Source: Rhodospirillaceae bacterium
Lineage (GTDB): Bacteria > Pseudomonadota > Alphaproteobacteria > Rhodospirillales > Rhodospirillaceae
Direction: 5' to 3'
Length of the DNA stretch: 64,000 bases
Assembly: GCA_029245025.1 (NCBI GenBank)
Contig: JAQWQC010000006.1
Span: forward strand, 620,001-684,000
A program made the translations under genes and the position numbers. This document shows, in pieces, positions 47,157 to 56,360 of the stretch. The notes beneath the pieces were generated by a model. That model saw only the letters and a program-made list of their open reading frames with translations, did no database searches and was not told where the DNA came from. How positions within the stretch are numbered: position 1 is the stretch's first letter; each line of letters opens with the position of its first letter.

Positions 47157-48236
47157 ATGAAATTAATCCGCAACTGGTTCAAAACCATTTCCGACAATCC
47201 GCAGCTGACGCTGCTCATTTTACTCCTGGTCGTCGCGACCACGGCATTGGTGTTGACCGCAGATATTTTGGCCCCGTTCCTCGCGGCCGTGGTTTTGGCC
47301 TACTTGCTGCAGGTCTTCGTAGACCGACTTGAGGGGTATGGCGTTTCCCCATGGTTGTCGATGACACTGGTGTTCGTGGTATTTGTGCTGCTGGCTCTGG
47401 CCGTAATTTTTGGTCTGATTCCGCTGTTGATTCGACAAGTTACCCAGCTCACGCGACAGGCGCCCGAATTCATAACCAACCTGCAAGAGACGGTGAGCCA
47501 ACTACCAGATCAGTATCCGTCTCTCATCACGCCGGCACAGGCGTCTCAGGTTATGAACCAATTGCAAACCGAGGTGCTGGATTTCTCTCAATCGTTGGTG
47601 GGGTCACTTGGCGGTACCGTCGTCGGGCTGATGACTTGGGTGGTGTACCTCATCATCGTTCCCTTAATGGTGTTCTTCCTGATTAAAGACAAAGACAAGA
47701 TTGTCACTTGGATGGCGTCGTTCCTGCCAAATGACAGGAGGCTTACGGGGCAGGTATGGATAGAAGTGCATCGCCAGCTGCAGAACTATGTCGGTGGCAA
47801 GGCGCTGGAAATTCTTATTGTTGCAGTCGTGACCTATGTCACTTTCTCGTTCATTCATCTGCAATATTCTCTGTTGCTGGCTGTGATTACCGGCTTTTCA
47901 GTTCTCATCCCATATATTGGCGCCGCCGTTGTCGCGCTTCCGATTGGTGTGGTTGCGATATTGCAGTGGGGTTTCACCAGTGAAGCCGGGGTGGCCATGA
48001 TCGCCTATGGAATCATTCAAGCCTTAGACGGCAACGTGTTGGTCCCGTTTGTGTTCTCAGAGGTGGTTGATCTCCATCCCGTCGCAATTATCGTCGCCAT
48101 TTTGTTTTTTGGCGGCATTTGGGGGTTTTGGGGCGTGTTTTTTGCCATTCCTTTGGCTGTGGTTGTGCATGCTGTTATAGGGGCTTGGCCGCGCAGCACT
48201 GAAGACAGCGAGCCCGAGTCCGTCACCGCCGACTAA
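47157..48236 (+). CDS. AI-2E family membrane permease
   Basis: 359 residues with about seven hydrophobic helices: LTLLILLLVVATTALVLTAD, FLAAVVLAYLLQVFVDRLEG, the long loop with LPDQYPSLITPAQASQVMNQ, VGLMTWVVYLIIVPLMVFFL then IKDKDKI, and the conserved GFSVLIPYIGAAVVALPIGV and DGNVLVPFVFSEVVDLHPVA. The family includes YdgG/TqsA and PerM. Bacterial members export diverse small molecules and the name AI-2E is historical. No substrate can be set. A broken prolyl-tRNA deacylase gene follows after nine bases. Confidence 0.9.
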   Translation: MKLIRNWFKTISDNPQLTLLILLLVVATTALVLTADILAPFLAAVVLAYLLQVFVDRLEGYGVSPWLSMTLVFVVFVLLALAVIFGLIPLLIRQVTQLTRQAPEFITNLQETVSQLPDQYPSLITPAQASQVMNQLQTEVLDFSQSLVGSLGGTVVGLMTWVVYLIIVPLMVFFLIKDKDKIVTWMASFLPNDRRLTGQVWIEVHRQLQNYVGGKALEILIVAVVTYVTFSFIHLQYSLLLAVITGFSVLIPYIGAAVVALPIGVVAILQWGFTSEAGVAMIAYGIIQALDGNVLVPFVFSEVVDLHPVAIIVAILFFGGIWGFWGVFFAIPLAVVVHAVIGAWPRSTEDSEPESVTAD

Positions 48237-48245
48237 ACGCGTCCG

Positions 48246-48728
48246 ATGCCTGCGTGCCCAGAATACCTGCTGGCCCCATTGTCCGAATTGGACGTTGCGG
48301 TTACGACTATTGATCACCCGCCAGCGTATACAGTTGAAGACGGCGAAGCATATGTCGGGCATTTGCCGGGTATGCATATGAAGAATTCTTTCTTTGCGCC
48401 GCGAAGAAGAAGATGTGGTTAGTAACTGTCCCATGGGATAGGCAAGTTGACCTCAAAGCACTCCCGCCTTTTATTGAGTTCAAGCGTTTATCATTCGGTT
48501 GCTCCGAACCCTGGGTGTAACGCCGGGTCTGTGTCACCGTTCTGTGTCATCAATGATCCAGATACCGATGTGCAGATTGTGCTCGACGCTTGGGTGATGT
48601 AGTAACAATTAATCAACGCTCACCCGCTGGTTAACAGCAAGACAACGATTGTTTCTGCGGACGATTTACTTAAATTCATGCGTGCATGTGGCCACACTCC
48701 CCTTATAGTTGACTTCAGAAAAGTATAA
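48246..48728 (+). pseudogene. Prolyl-tRNA deacylase/YbaK-like (ProX) gene, frameshifted
   Basis: Starts with ATG 48246 and contains, in order but in changing frames, ELDVAVTTIDHPPAYTVEDG, GHLPGMHMKNSF (ligand region), then in another frame WLVTVPWDRQVDLKALPPFI then EFKRLSFGCSEP, then a stop. A short GVTP tract is in a third frame, then SPFCVINDPDTDVQIVLDAW, then TAG-TAA, then in frame AHPLVNSKTTIVSADDLLKF then MRACGHTPLIVDFRKV. All landmarks of the bacterial ProX editing-domain family (free-standing hydrolase of mischarged tRNA) occur, with at least three frame changes and a double stop. The gene is dead. Confidence 0.88.
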
Positions 48729-48739
48729 CGGGACGCATA

Positions 48740-49408
48740 GTGACCGAGCACCTCAACGCCGACTTTGCTCAGGCGGTGGTGGTACACACCAGCGCCATGG
48801 AGTGGCAGCAAAGCCCAAGCCCGCGCGTGTGGCGCAAGAGGCTCGACTTGTCTGGTCCGAAAGAGCGCGGACGGGTCACATCAGTCGTGCGCTATGACGC
48901 CAATAGCAAATTCCATCCGCATCTACACCCGGATGGCGAAGAAATTTTGGTGCTTGATGGGGTGTTCTCGGATGGGCACGGTGATTTTCCAGCAGGATCT
49001 TATCTACTGAACCCGGAAGGGTTTGAGCATGCACCGTTTTCCAAATCCGGTTGCGTCTTGTTTGTGAAGCTTAAACAGTATCCTGGATCGGCCCGTCGTC
49101 AGATCGCAATCAACATGCTTGAGCAGCGATGGGCAGACCAAGGTAACGGTGTATCGAGACTGTCTTTATATGAAGAAGAGGGGTACCCCGAGCGCATGGC
49201 GATGGTTCGTGTGGAAAGTGGCGCAACCTTGACTATTGATGGCGGCCTGAATGGCGGCGAGATGTTTCTGTTGTCAGGAGCGTTTTCCGATGACGATGGG
49301 TCTTACGCGACAGGCGATTGGCTGAGATGGCCAACTCTTGAAGACCGGGTCTTTACTGCGGCGGATGCTGTTACCGCTTACTTAAAAACAGGACACTTGC
49401 CCATATGA
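48740..49408 (+). CDS. Cupin-domain protein, two ChrR-like cupin repeats
   Basis: 222 residues from GTG 48740. The first cupin shows FHPHLHPDGEEILVLDGVFS then DGHGDFPAGSYLLNPEG, the typical ChrR-like metal-binding pattern His-x-His-x4-Glu plus a later His (EGFEHAPFS). The second half (GATLTIDGGLNGGEMFLLSG then AFSDDDGSYATGDWLRWP) repeats the fold but lacks the histidines, so it is probably non-binding. It overlaps the TRAP binding-protein gene by four bases (ATGA), making it the first gene of that operon; a ligand-sensing or enzyme role is inferred from that. Confidence 0.82.
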   Translation: MTEHLNADFAQAVVVHTSAMEWQQSPSPRVWRKRLDLSGPKERGRVTSVVRYDANSKFHPHLHPDGEEILVLDGVFSDGHGDFPAGSYLLNPEGFEHAPFSKSGCVLFVKLKQYPGSARRQIAINMLEQRWADQGNGVSRLSLYEEEGYPERMAMVRVESGATLTIDGGLNGGEMFLLSGAFSDDDGSYATGDWLRWPTLEDRVFTAADAVTAYLKTGHLPI

Positions 49409-50415
49409 ACGCACCGTTAACGCGGCGCACGGTCATAACAACAGCGCTTGCCGCTGGTGTTGCCGGGTGCGAGCGCCTAGAGCCGGGTATCCACTGGGAT
49501 CTCTCAATGCCTTGGGGGCCTAGCGAGTACCACGTGATGAACGCAATTCGCTTTGCCGCGGAGGCGAAAGGGCTGACCGATGGGTTGCTGAATATACATG
49601 TTCACCCAGGCGCAATTCTCGGCATAAAAGGACCCGAAACCATGCGTGCGGTTGAAGAAGGCCTCGTCGACATGGCTGATTCCTCAAGTTTTCAGCAAGT
49701 TGGCACCGAACCGATCCTCGGGTTTGAGTCCTTACCATATCTCCTAGATGACATCGACGAATTGGCGCTGCTCTATTCTATTATCCGCCCCTCTATTGAG
49801 GCGGCGTATGCGCGACATGGTCAACGCATCATCTACATCGTGCCATGGCCTAACCAAAATTTCTTTTTTGACCAGCCAATTGAGACTGTCGCCGATTTCG
49901 AGGGGCTCACCATGCGATCCTATGACAAATTGTCTACGGATCTGGTACGGGGTCTCAACATGACGCCAATCCAAATGCCGTCTCCTGATGTGGTGCCGGC
50001 GTTAGCATCGGGAGCGATCGATGGCGTCATGACATCTACAACGACAGCCTTCGCTCAAAAATTTTGGGAGTTCCTGAGCTATACCATCAGGACAAACCAC
50101 ACCTGGGCGAGCACCATAATGGCTGTCAATGAAGATGCATGGCAGGCCCTGCCCGAAAAGCATCAGGTCGAGTTGGAGGTATTGGCTAAGCGACTGGAGC
50201 CTGAGTTCTGGGCGATCGCGCGGCGGGATGATCGCGACAAACTGCGTGATCTGGAGGCAAACGGGATGATCACCAAAGATCCGTCACCTCAGTTGATGGC
50301 CGGAATGCAATCTTTGGCGCGACCAATTTGGCGTGATTTTATTGCTCAAGTGCCTGAGGCTGAGCCGCTGCTCATAGCGTTTCTTGATGCCGCTGGGAAA
50401 TCTTCCCGGATATGA
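49405..50415 (+). CDS. TRAP transporter substrate-binding protein (DctP type)
   Basis: 336 residues. The N-terminus LTRRTVITTALAAGVAGCER has a twin-arginine-like pair and a lipobox cysteine. The DctP fold is indicated by HVHPGAILGIKGPETMRAVE, MADSSSFQQVGTEPILGFES, PWPNQNFFFDQPIETVADFE then GLTMRSYDKLS, and PDVVPALASGAIDGVMTS. It probably delivers an organic acid to the permeases encoded next. It overlaps the small permease gene by four bases. Confidence 0.9.
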   Translation: MNAPLTRRTVITTALAAGVAGCERLEPGIHWDLSMPWGPSEYHVMNAIRFAAEAKGLTDGLLNIHVHPGAILGIKGPETMRAVEEGLVDMADSSSFQQVGTEPILGFESLPYLLDDIDELALLYSIIRPSIEAAYARHGQRIIYIVPWPNQNFFFDQPIETVADFEGLTMRSYDKLSTDLVRGLNMTPIQMPSPDVVPALASGAIDGVMTSTTTAFAQKFWEFLSYTIRTNHTWASTIMAVNEDAWQALPEKHQVELEVLAKRLEPEFWAIARRDDRDKLRDLEANGMITKDPSPQLMAGMQSLARPIWRDFIAQVPEAEPLLIAFLDAAGKSSRI

Positions 50416-50924
50416 GCGCTATTCTGAAAGGCATAGACCGGATCTGTTTTTTCGCGGCTGGTACAGCGGCCGTTTTTCTGGGCGCCCTGTTTATCCTTGG
50501 CATTACAGAGATCATCCTGCGCAGTGCTTTCAGCATCAGTCTGTCGTTCTCTGCGGAGTACTCTGGATACCTCTTGGTGCTGGTTTTGTTTTTAGGGTCG
50601 GGATGGACTCTCTCCACGGCGGGACACATTCGAGTGTCTCTTTTGAGTGAGCACGTGCCTGCTAAGACGGCGCGTCTCCTTGATGGTGTGAGTACAGCAA
50701 TTGCGCTGACCGTATCTGTGATTCTTACTGTGGCTCTGATGGGCTATGCCTATGGCACCTGGGTAAGAGGGACGGTGTCCTACTACTCATCGGAGACGCC
50801 GCTCGCGTATCCTCAAGCGCTGCTCGCTGTGGGGCTGATTGTTCTAACGCTGGCGCTTGTCGCGCGTTTAACCCGGCTGCTGACAGGTATCTCTATCGAC
50901 GTTCAGAACGGAGACCAAACCTAA
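50412..50924 (+). CDS. TRAP transporter small permease (DctQ type)
   Basis: 170 residues with four transmembrane helices, e.g. FFAAGTAAVFLGALFILGIT then EIILRSAFSISLSFSAEYSG, and the conserved LGSGWTLSTAGHIRVSLLSE that forms the DctQ family signature. It overlaps the upstream binding-protein gene and shares one base with the large permease start (TAATG), consistent with coupled translation. Confidence 0.9.
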   Translation: MSAILKGIDRICFFAAGTAAVFLGALFILGITEIILRSAFSISLSFSAEYSGYLLVLVLFLGSGWTLSTAGHIRVSLLSEHVPAKTARLLDGVSTAIALTVSVILTVALMGYAYGTWVRGTVSYYSSETPLAYPQALLAVGLIVLTLALVARLTRLLTGISIDVQNGDQT

Positions 50925-52216
50925 TGGGTGCGCCGATTGCTGTTGTTCTCACGTCTTTGATTCTATTTCTGGGTGCCGGTGTCTGGATCGGCTTCAGTCT
51001 CATGGGGGTTGGCCTCATCAGTCTCAGCGTGTTCCGTGACATGCCAGCAGCAACCTTTCTCGCTTTCGATTTATGGAACAGCCTCAATACGCCAGAGTTG
51101 GTTGCGTTACCCTTGTTCGTGTTGATGGGTGAAATTTTGTTTCACACACGATTGTCAGAAAACTTGTTTCGCGGACTAGCGCCGTGGCTCGGGGCGGTGC
51201 CGGGTCGGTTGCTACATGTGAATGTGGTCGGATGTACATTGTTTGCCGCGGTATCTGGATCATCTGCGGCAACAACTGCGACCATAGGCCGTATGACCCT
51301 GGCAGAGCTCAAGGCCCGCGGATATGACGAGAACTTGGCGATGGGATCGTTGTGCGGTTCCGGCACACTTGGATTTCTTATTCCGCCGAGCATCATTCTT
51401 ATTCTCTACGGGGTGCTATCCGAGACGTCTATCATTGATCTTTTTGTCGCTGGCATAGTGCCAGGTGCCCTGCTTGCGGCTGCCTACATGGCGTACATCG
51501 CCGTCCGTGCCTTTTTAAAACCGTCACTGGTTCCCAGAGATCAAGGCGTAGCGTCGTGGCGAGAACGGCTTCACGCCATCGGAGACCTTGGTCCCATATT
51601 CGGGCTTATCATTGTGATAATCGGGTCAATGTATGCTGGCATCGCAAGTCCCTCTGAAGCCGCCACGATTGGAGTTGCAGGTGCTCTTGTTCTTGCAGCC
51701 GTGCAGCGCGCGTTGTCCAGAGAAATACTAACGCTGGCGTTGTTCGGGGCTATCAAAACGTGTTCGATGATCGGCCTGATCGTCGGTGGCGCCTTATTTC
51801 TGTCCAAGGCTATGGCTTTTCTCGGGTTACCTCAAGCCGTTGCGAGTGCTATCGGGGCCCTTGAATTAAGCCCGCTTGCCCTCATCCTATTGCTCACCCT
51901 TTTTTACATTGCGTTGGGATGCGTCATTGACGGTTTATCTGCCATTGTCATGACCTTGGCGCTTGTACTGCCATTAGTTGTCGGTGCAGGATTTGATCAA
52001 GTTTGGTTTGGTATCTTTCTCGTGATTGTTGTGGAAATGTCGCAGATTACGCCCCCTGTTGGGTTCAATTTGTTTGTCGTTCAGGCACTCACAGGAGCGC
52101 CGATTAGCCGAATTGCCAAAGCGTCACTGCCGTTCTTCTTGATTATGGTTGCCATGGTCATTGTTATTGCTCTGTTGCCTGATCTTGTTACGTTTCTTCC
52201 AAGATCCATGGGATAG
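50924..52216 (+). CDS. TRAP transporter large permease (DctM type)
   Basis: 430 residues with about 12 helices. It includes LNTPELVALPLFVLMGEILF, the LHVNVVGCTLFAAVSGSSAA then TTATIGRMTLAEL substrate-channel region, MGSLCGSGTLGFLIPPSIIL, IVIIGSMYAGIASPSEAATI and the C-terminal MSQITPPVGFNLFVVQALTG. These are standard DctM signatures. The operon is cupin-dctP-dctQ-dctM. The sodium-coupled substrate is not determined from sequence. Confidence 0.92.
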   Translation: MGAPIAVVLTSLILFLGAGVWIGFSLMGVGLISLSVFRDMPAATFLAFDLWNSLNTPELVALPLFVLMGEILFHTRLSENLFRGLAPWLGAVPGRLLHVNVVGCTLFAAVSGSSAATTATIGRMTLAELKARGYDENLAMGSLCGSGTLGFLIPPSIILILYGVLSETSIIDLFVAGIVPGALLAAAYMAYIAVRAFLKPSLVPRDQGVASWRERLHAIGDLGPIFGLIIVIIGSMYAGIASPSEAATIGVAGALVLAAVQRALSREILTLALFGAIKTCSMIGLIVGGALFLSKAMAFLGLPQAVASAIGALELSPLALILLLTLFYIALGCVIDGLSAIVMTLALVLPLVVGAGFDQVWFGIFLVIVVEMSQITPPVGFNLFVVQALTGAPISRIAKASLPFFLIMVAMVIVIALLPDLVTFLPRSMG

Positions 52217-52243
52217 TCTATCTCAACTTTTCGGGAAAGTTTT

Positions 52244-52528
52244 ATGCCGCGCGCTCTTTGGAATAACCAAATCATTGCCGAAACCGAAAACTTCGAGTCT
52301 GTCGATGGAAATGTGTACTTTCCGCCCGGTACTGTGAAAGCAGACAAGTTAGAGCCAAGCGGCCACACGTCCTTTTGTCCATGGAAGGGCACGGCAAGCT
52401 ATTACGATGTCGTTGTTGACGGTGAGCGAAACAAAAATGCGGCCTGGTATTACCCAGAGCCCAAAGAAAAAGCGTTGAACATCAAAGACCATATCGCCTT
52501 CTGGAAAGGAGTCACGGTCGAGAAGTAG
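52244..52528 (+). CDS. DUF427-domain protein
   Basis: 94 residues, a complete single DUF427 domain. It begins MPRALWNNQIIAETENFESV and shows DGNVYFPPGTV, PSGHTSFCPWKGTASYYDVV then VDGERNKNAAWYYPEPKE and DHIAFWKGV. In this family His and Cys of 'T-x-CPWKG' are conserved; biochemical role remains unknown. A ribosome-binding site (GGGAAAG) precedes ATG 52244. It follows the TRAP permease by 27 bases but probably is independent. Confidence 0.88.
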   Translation: MPRALWNNQIIAETENFESVDGNVYFPPGTVKADKLEPSGHTSFCPWKGTASYYDVVVDGERNKNAAWYYPEPKEKALNIKDHIAFWKGVTVEK

Positions 52529-52539
52529 TGTGGCTTTTC

Positions 52540-53055
52540 TTATGTGAGGGCGACCGTTTGAGGTGCATCCCCTAGTGTGAACATTCGCGTTTGTGTGCGC
52601 CCGCCAAAAGTTACATTAACAGTGTTAATCTGCGACGGATGAGTTTCCGTCAGCATTTGGTTGGCGATGACTATGCCACTCAGGCCGCTTTCAATATGGC
52701 CGTCTTGATATGCAAGTACATCTTTGATGTTGAGTTCCGCGCCAACCCAGGTCAACGGAATTGCTCGCCCATCTGCTGTGGCTAGAGAGAAATAATTACT
52801 CAAGTAACTGGCGATTAAGTTTTCAATATCTGGTGTGTCTTCTAACCGTATGGTTTGTCCAGTACGGGCGGTAAGAGCAATCTCTAGGTCTAACACCATC
52901 AGGCGATGAATGACCTCCACGGTGCCAGCGCGGGCGTTGTGTTCAATGACCGTAAAGGCCGCATGTGCGCCATCCGCGTGAGCGGCACCCGTAAACCCGA
53001 GTGCTAGTCCGCCGGATAAGAATTCTCGTCGGCTTTGAGCGCGGGCTTTAAACAA
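52540..53055 (-). CDS. DUF6702-family exported protein
   Basis: 171 residues if translation starts at TTG 53055. The N-terminus MFKARAQSRREFLSGGLALG then FTGAAHA forms a good twin-arginine signal (SRREFL). Other in-frame starts (GTG 53085, TTG 53121) overlap the peptidase gene by up to 62 bases. The mature part contains HAAFTVIEHNARAGTVEVIH then RLMVLDLE, PLTWVGAELN, and VNVTFGGRTQTRMFTLGD, the DUF6702 pattern often encoded beside M1 peptidases. Function is unknown. Confidence 0.78.
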   Translation of the reverse strand: MFKARAQSRREFLSGGLALGFTGAAHADGAHAAFTVIEHNARAGTVEVIHRLMVLDLEIALTARTGQTIRLEDTPDIENLIASYLSNYFSLATADGRAIPLTWVGAELNIKDVLAYQDGHIESGLSGIVIANQMLTETHPSQINTVNVTFGGRTQTRMFTLGDAPQTVALT

Positions 53056-53059
53056 CGAT

Positions 53060-55447
53060 TTACTCGGCCCCGCCTGGGCGTCCACCTTCTCCGTTGTCTT
53101 CGTCGCCTGTTTTGAGTTCAACTGACATGTCTTTCATGAGATTGCGGCCTCGGCGACGTTCACGTTTGAATAATTCAAGCCGAGATTCTGCGCCACGGCT
53201 CGGCCAGTAATTATTGCTGAGGTCGGTATCAGCTGTTTCCCATCGTGGATCAAGGGTAATGCTTGCGACTTTGCGATCGGTGATCAGGAGTTTGGAGAAC
53301 TTCTTGGGGTTATGGCGCCACACTTCAGCGGGTATGCGGACAATCTCGCTTTTGCCGTTGTCGTAGGTGAGCTCTAGGATCACCGGCATAACAAGGCCTC
53401 CATTGTTCTTGAAATCAACCATTGTGAAATGATCTTCGTTTTCAAGTAGCTCCGATTCCCATTCCTTCAGTTTTTTAACAGACGAGTTGTATTTATTGCG
53501 ATCGGCATTGGTGACAGTGAATCTGTCTTTCTGGTTATAGAGATCAAGCAAGCGTGGATTATCATCGACCTTCTTGTCGATGTCTTCGTTGCGCTCGCGT
53601 GTTAGAGAAAGCGGCTCCCCTTCATATCGCTCCCTCTTCCAAGGCATTTCCACATCTGGGTCTTTGGTGTCGATCTGATAATGGATCACATTCTCAATCG
53701 AAATATCCACGTGGTCTGTAGTGTAGAACCAGCCGTGCCAAAACCAATCGAGGTCCACGCCTGACGCATCTTCCATCGTACGGAAGAAATCGAATGGCGT
53801 GGGGTGCTTGAATTTCCATCGCCTGGCGTATTCCGCGAAAGCGAAGTCGAACAAGTCTCGTCCTAAAATCGTTTCTCGCAGAATGTTTAATGCCGTAGCC
53901 GGTTTAGCATAGGCATTTGCGCCAGTATTTTTGAGAGACTCACCGTCGGTCATGATGGGAACCTGATTCTGGCTCTTCATGAAATTCACGATGTCACGTG
54001 GTTCACCTCGCCGGGATGGAAATTCATCTTCCCATAACTGCTCTGCCAGAAACTGTAGATAAGTGTTGAGGCCTTCATCCATCCAGGTCCAGTGTCGTTC
54101 ATCCGAATTTACGATCATCGGGAACCAGTTGTGCCCGGCTTCGTGGATGACGACCGCGATCAAGGCATTCTTTGTGGCGCGAGAGTACGTGATCTCGTCG
54201 GTCTTTTTGTCTTTCACCGGACGTGGCCCGTTGAACGCCAACATCGGGTATTCCATACCGCCAACTTGGCCGTTAACTGAACTCATGACCGGGTAGGGGT
54301 AGGGAAAAACTTTGTCTCCGAACACGTCCATGGAATGAATTTGAGCGGCGGTTGAGTAGAGATCCCACAACGGGCTGGCCTCTTTGGGATAATAAGACAT
54401 GGCCATAACTAAGCGGTCATCACGAGTTTGATATCCCTGCGCGTCCCATTGAAACTTGCGTGATGAGGCCCAGGCAAAGTCACGGACATTCTCCGCTTTG
54501 AAGTGCCAGGTCTTACTTCGTCGCGACTTACTCTTTTCGTTGCGCAAGGCTTCCTGCTGATTGACGATCATCACCGGTGCTTTGGCAGTTTCAGCTTGCT
54601 TTAAGCGTGCTCGTTGTTCGTCCGTCAGAATTGTGTCCGGATTCTGTAGGACGCCGGTTGACGCAACGATGTGATCGTCAGGTACGGTGATTTCAACATC
54701 AAAATCACCAAACTGAAGGGTAAACTCGCTTCTACCCATGAAGCTTTGTTGGTGCCACCCTCCGTCGTCAGAATAGACGGCAGGACGAGGGTACCACTGT
54801 GAGATTTGAAAAATGTCGTTGCCGTCATCTTCGAAATGCTCGTAGCCACCGCGGCTAAAATAGACTTCTGACTCAACAATTTTGTGCGACCAGCTAACGG
54901 TGAAGGTCGTTTGGCCGCTTGAGGGCAGGGAGACTGGAAGGTCTATCCGCATAAGAGTGTCCACAATCGTGTAACTGAGATCGTTGCCTGATCCGTCGAC
55001 TATGCTTTTGACCTTAAAACCATACTTTCCATCTCGATGCCCATAACCGGCACGGAGCGTTCCATAGGATTCTTTTGCATCCCCATCTGAATTTCTCTGT
55101 GCCACATATTTGGAATCTTCCGAGAAGCGGTTCTGATCCATATTAAGCCAGACATAGCGCAGCGTGTCTGGCGAGTTATTCGTGTAGGTGATTGCGGCTG
55201 ACCCAGTCAGCTCACGATCTTTTTCATCCAAAGCAATCTTGATCACGTAGTCAGCGCGCTGTTGCCAATAGTCATGGCCCGGTGCACCGGACGCTGTACG
55301 ATAGGTATTCGCAGTTGGCCAAATCTCATCCAGTTGGCGGAATTTATCATCCCAGGGCACTTTGGTTTGACGGACCGCTTGAGCCGTTGCGTCGGGCGCT
55401 CCAGCAAGTAGGAGAGACATCGATAGGAGTGTGGCAAGCGTGCGCAT
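53060..55447 (-). CDS. M1-family metallopeptidase
   Basis: 795 residues from ATG 55447 with a signal peptide (MRTLATLLSMSLLLAGAPDA then TAQ). The zinc site is complete: VVIHEAGHNWFPMIVNSDER then HWTWMDEGLNTY, i.e. HEXXH followed by Glu 19 residues after the second His. The upstream GQVGGMEYPMLAF is the family's GXMEN-like substrate loop (variant). N-terminal beta-domain signature: YVIKIALDEKDRELTGSAAI. A C-terminal acidic tail follows. Exported broad-specificity aminopeptidase is the likely role. The downstream DUF6702 gene begins at or just inside its end. Confidence 0.92.
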   Translation of the reverse strand: MRTLATLLSMSLLLAGAPDATAQAVRQTKVPWDDKFRQLDEIWPTANTYRTASGAPGHDYWQQRADYVIKIALDEKDRELTGSAAITYTNNSPDTLRYVWLNMDQNRFSEDSKYVAQRNSDGDAKESYGTLRAGYGHRDGKYGFKVKSIVDGSGNDLSYTIVDTLMRIDLPVSLPSSGQTTFTVSWSHKIVESEVYFSRGGYEHFEDDGNDIFQISQWYPRPAVYSDDGGWHQQSFMGRSEFTLQFGDFDVEITVPDDHIVASTGVLQNPDTILTDEQRARLKQAETAKAPVMIVNQQEALRNEKSKSRRSKTWHFKAENVRDFAWASSRKFQWDAQGYQTRDDRLVMAMSYYPKEASPLWDLYSTAAQIHSMDVFGDKVFPYPYPVMSSVNGQVGGMEYPMLAFNGPRPVKDKKTDEITYSRATKNALIAVVIHEAGHNWFPMIVNSDERHWTWMDEGLNTYLQFLAEQLWEDEFPSRRGEPRDIVNFMKSQNQVPIMTDGESLKNTGANAYAKPATALNILRETILGRDLFDFAFAEYARRWKFKHPTPFDFFRTMEDASGVDLDWFWHGWFYTTDHVDISIENVIHYQIDTKDPDVEMPWKRERYEGEPLSLTRERNEDIDKKVDDNPRLLDLYNQKDRFTVTNADRNKYNSSVKKLKEWESELLENEDHFTMVDFKNNGGLVMPVILELTYDNGKSEIVRIPAEVWRHNPKKFSKLLITDRKVASITLDPRWETADTDLSNNYWPSRGAESRLELFKRERRRGRNLMKDMSVELKTGDEDNGEGGRPGGAE

Positions 55448-55540
55448 GAAAATGCCCTCAAATGCAGTGGTGTCTTGTTTCCTATCGCATAGCCAAGCAG
55501 ACCACCGGTTTCTGTTCAACCTTGAACTGCTATGGGTGCG

Positions 55541-56335
55541 TTAATTGGGCTTGATGGCGAGGAACAGGAAGCGGGTGATACTGAAGAAAAACTGCCCATC
55601 AGCATCCAGGTCGGTTAATTCTTTGAGCCAAGCGGCACAGACCGCGGGGGCGACCCCCCCTTTGCGTTCGGCAAACTTGGCAATAGTGAAAATGACATCC
55701 CCAGCGTAGGTGTTCTTGTCCAGGGAAGCGTTAACCACCGGTGTCCCGCCCATAAAAGTCATTTCAAAACCAGCGTCACGAATCAAACTGGGCAATCGCC
55801 CCGGCAGGTTTGCATGATAAAAGTGGGGTCGCCAGGCTTCTATCATCATGGCCATGCGCTCCCGGTGTTGAGTATTGACGACTGCGCTGTCCCAGTCCGT
55901 ATCTAATGCAAGGATTCGTCCCCCTGGTTTGAGAACTCGAAGGCATTCCTCCAATGCCAAAGGCATATCTGGAACGTATTCAAACACCTGTGTAGCGACC
56001 ACCGCATCAAGGGAGGCGTCAGCAGCGGGGAGTGCTGTGGCATCGCCCTCCGTCACAGTAATCCAGTTAGTGCCGTCACATCGTTGATTCGCAATGGCTC
56101 TCATGTCCTCACTGGGATCAAGGGCGATGACTTGTCCTTGCGAACCGACTTCGTTGGCCATTTCTAGCGCGAGCAAACCAGGTCCCGCTCCGACATCGAT
56201 TACCTTCTCTCCCGGCTGAAGGGCAAGGTGCTCTCGTACGAAGACCCGCTGCGCCACGACATCGGGGTTTTGATACATACGGTCGACTCGCGCCGAAGCT
56301 ACAGCATCAAACTTGCGGGGTTTTTTGCTTGTCAC
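55541..56335 (-). CDS. Class I SAM-dependent methyltransferase (UbiE/MenG-like)
   Basis: 264 residues. Motif I is EKVIDVGAGPGLLALEMANE, followed by VIALDPSEDMRAIANQR, the GDATALPAADASLDAVVATQ motif and the post-motif RVLKPGGRILALDTDWDSAV. The N-terminus (PRKFDAVASARVDRMYQNPD) is basic. Substrate not set; similar proteins methylate quinones, sterols or small metabolites. It lies upstream of the M1 peptidase gene and 25 bases downstream of the flavoprotein gene on the same strand, so they may be co-transcribed. Confidence 0.86.
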   Translation of the reverse strand: MTSKKPRKFDAVASARVDRMYQNPDVVAQRVFVREHLALQPGEKVIDVGAGPGLLALEMANEVGSQGQVIALDPSEDMRAIANQRCDGTNWITVTEGDATALPAADASLDAVVATQVFEYVPDMPLALEECLRVLKPGGRILALDTDWDSAVVNTQHRERMAMMIEAWRPHFYHANLPGRLPSLIRDAGFEMTFMGGTPVVNASLDKNTYAGDVIFTIAKFAERKGGVAPAVCAAWLKELTDLDADGQFFFSITRFLFLAIKPN

Positions 56336-56360
56336 GTTGCGTTAGTTACGTGCGACGCCG

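Noticed and set aside
48246-48728. Programmed frameshifting in the ProX-like gene
   Set aside because: Several shifts in both directions and a double stop occur without slippery sequences or a plausible stimulating structure.
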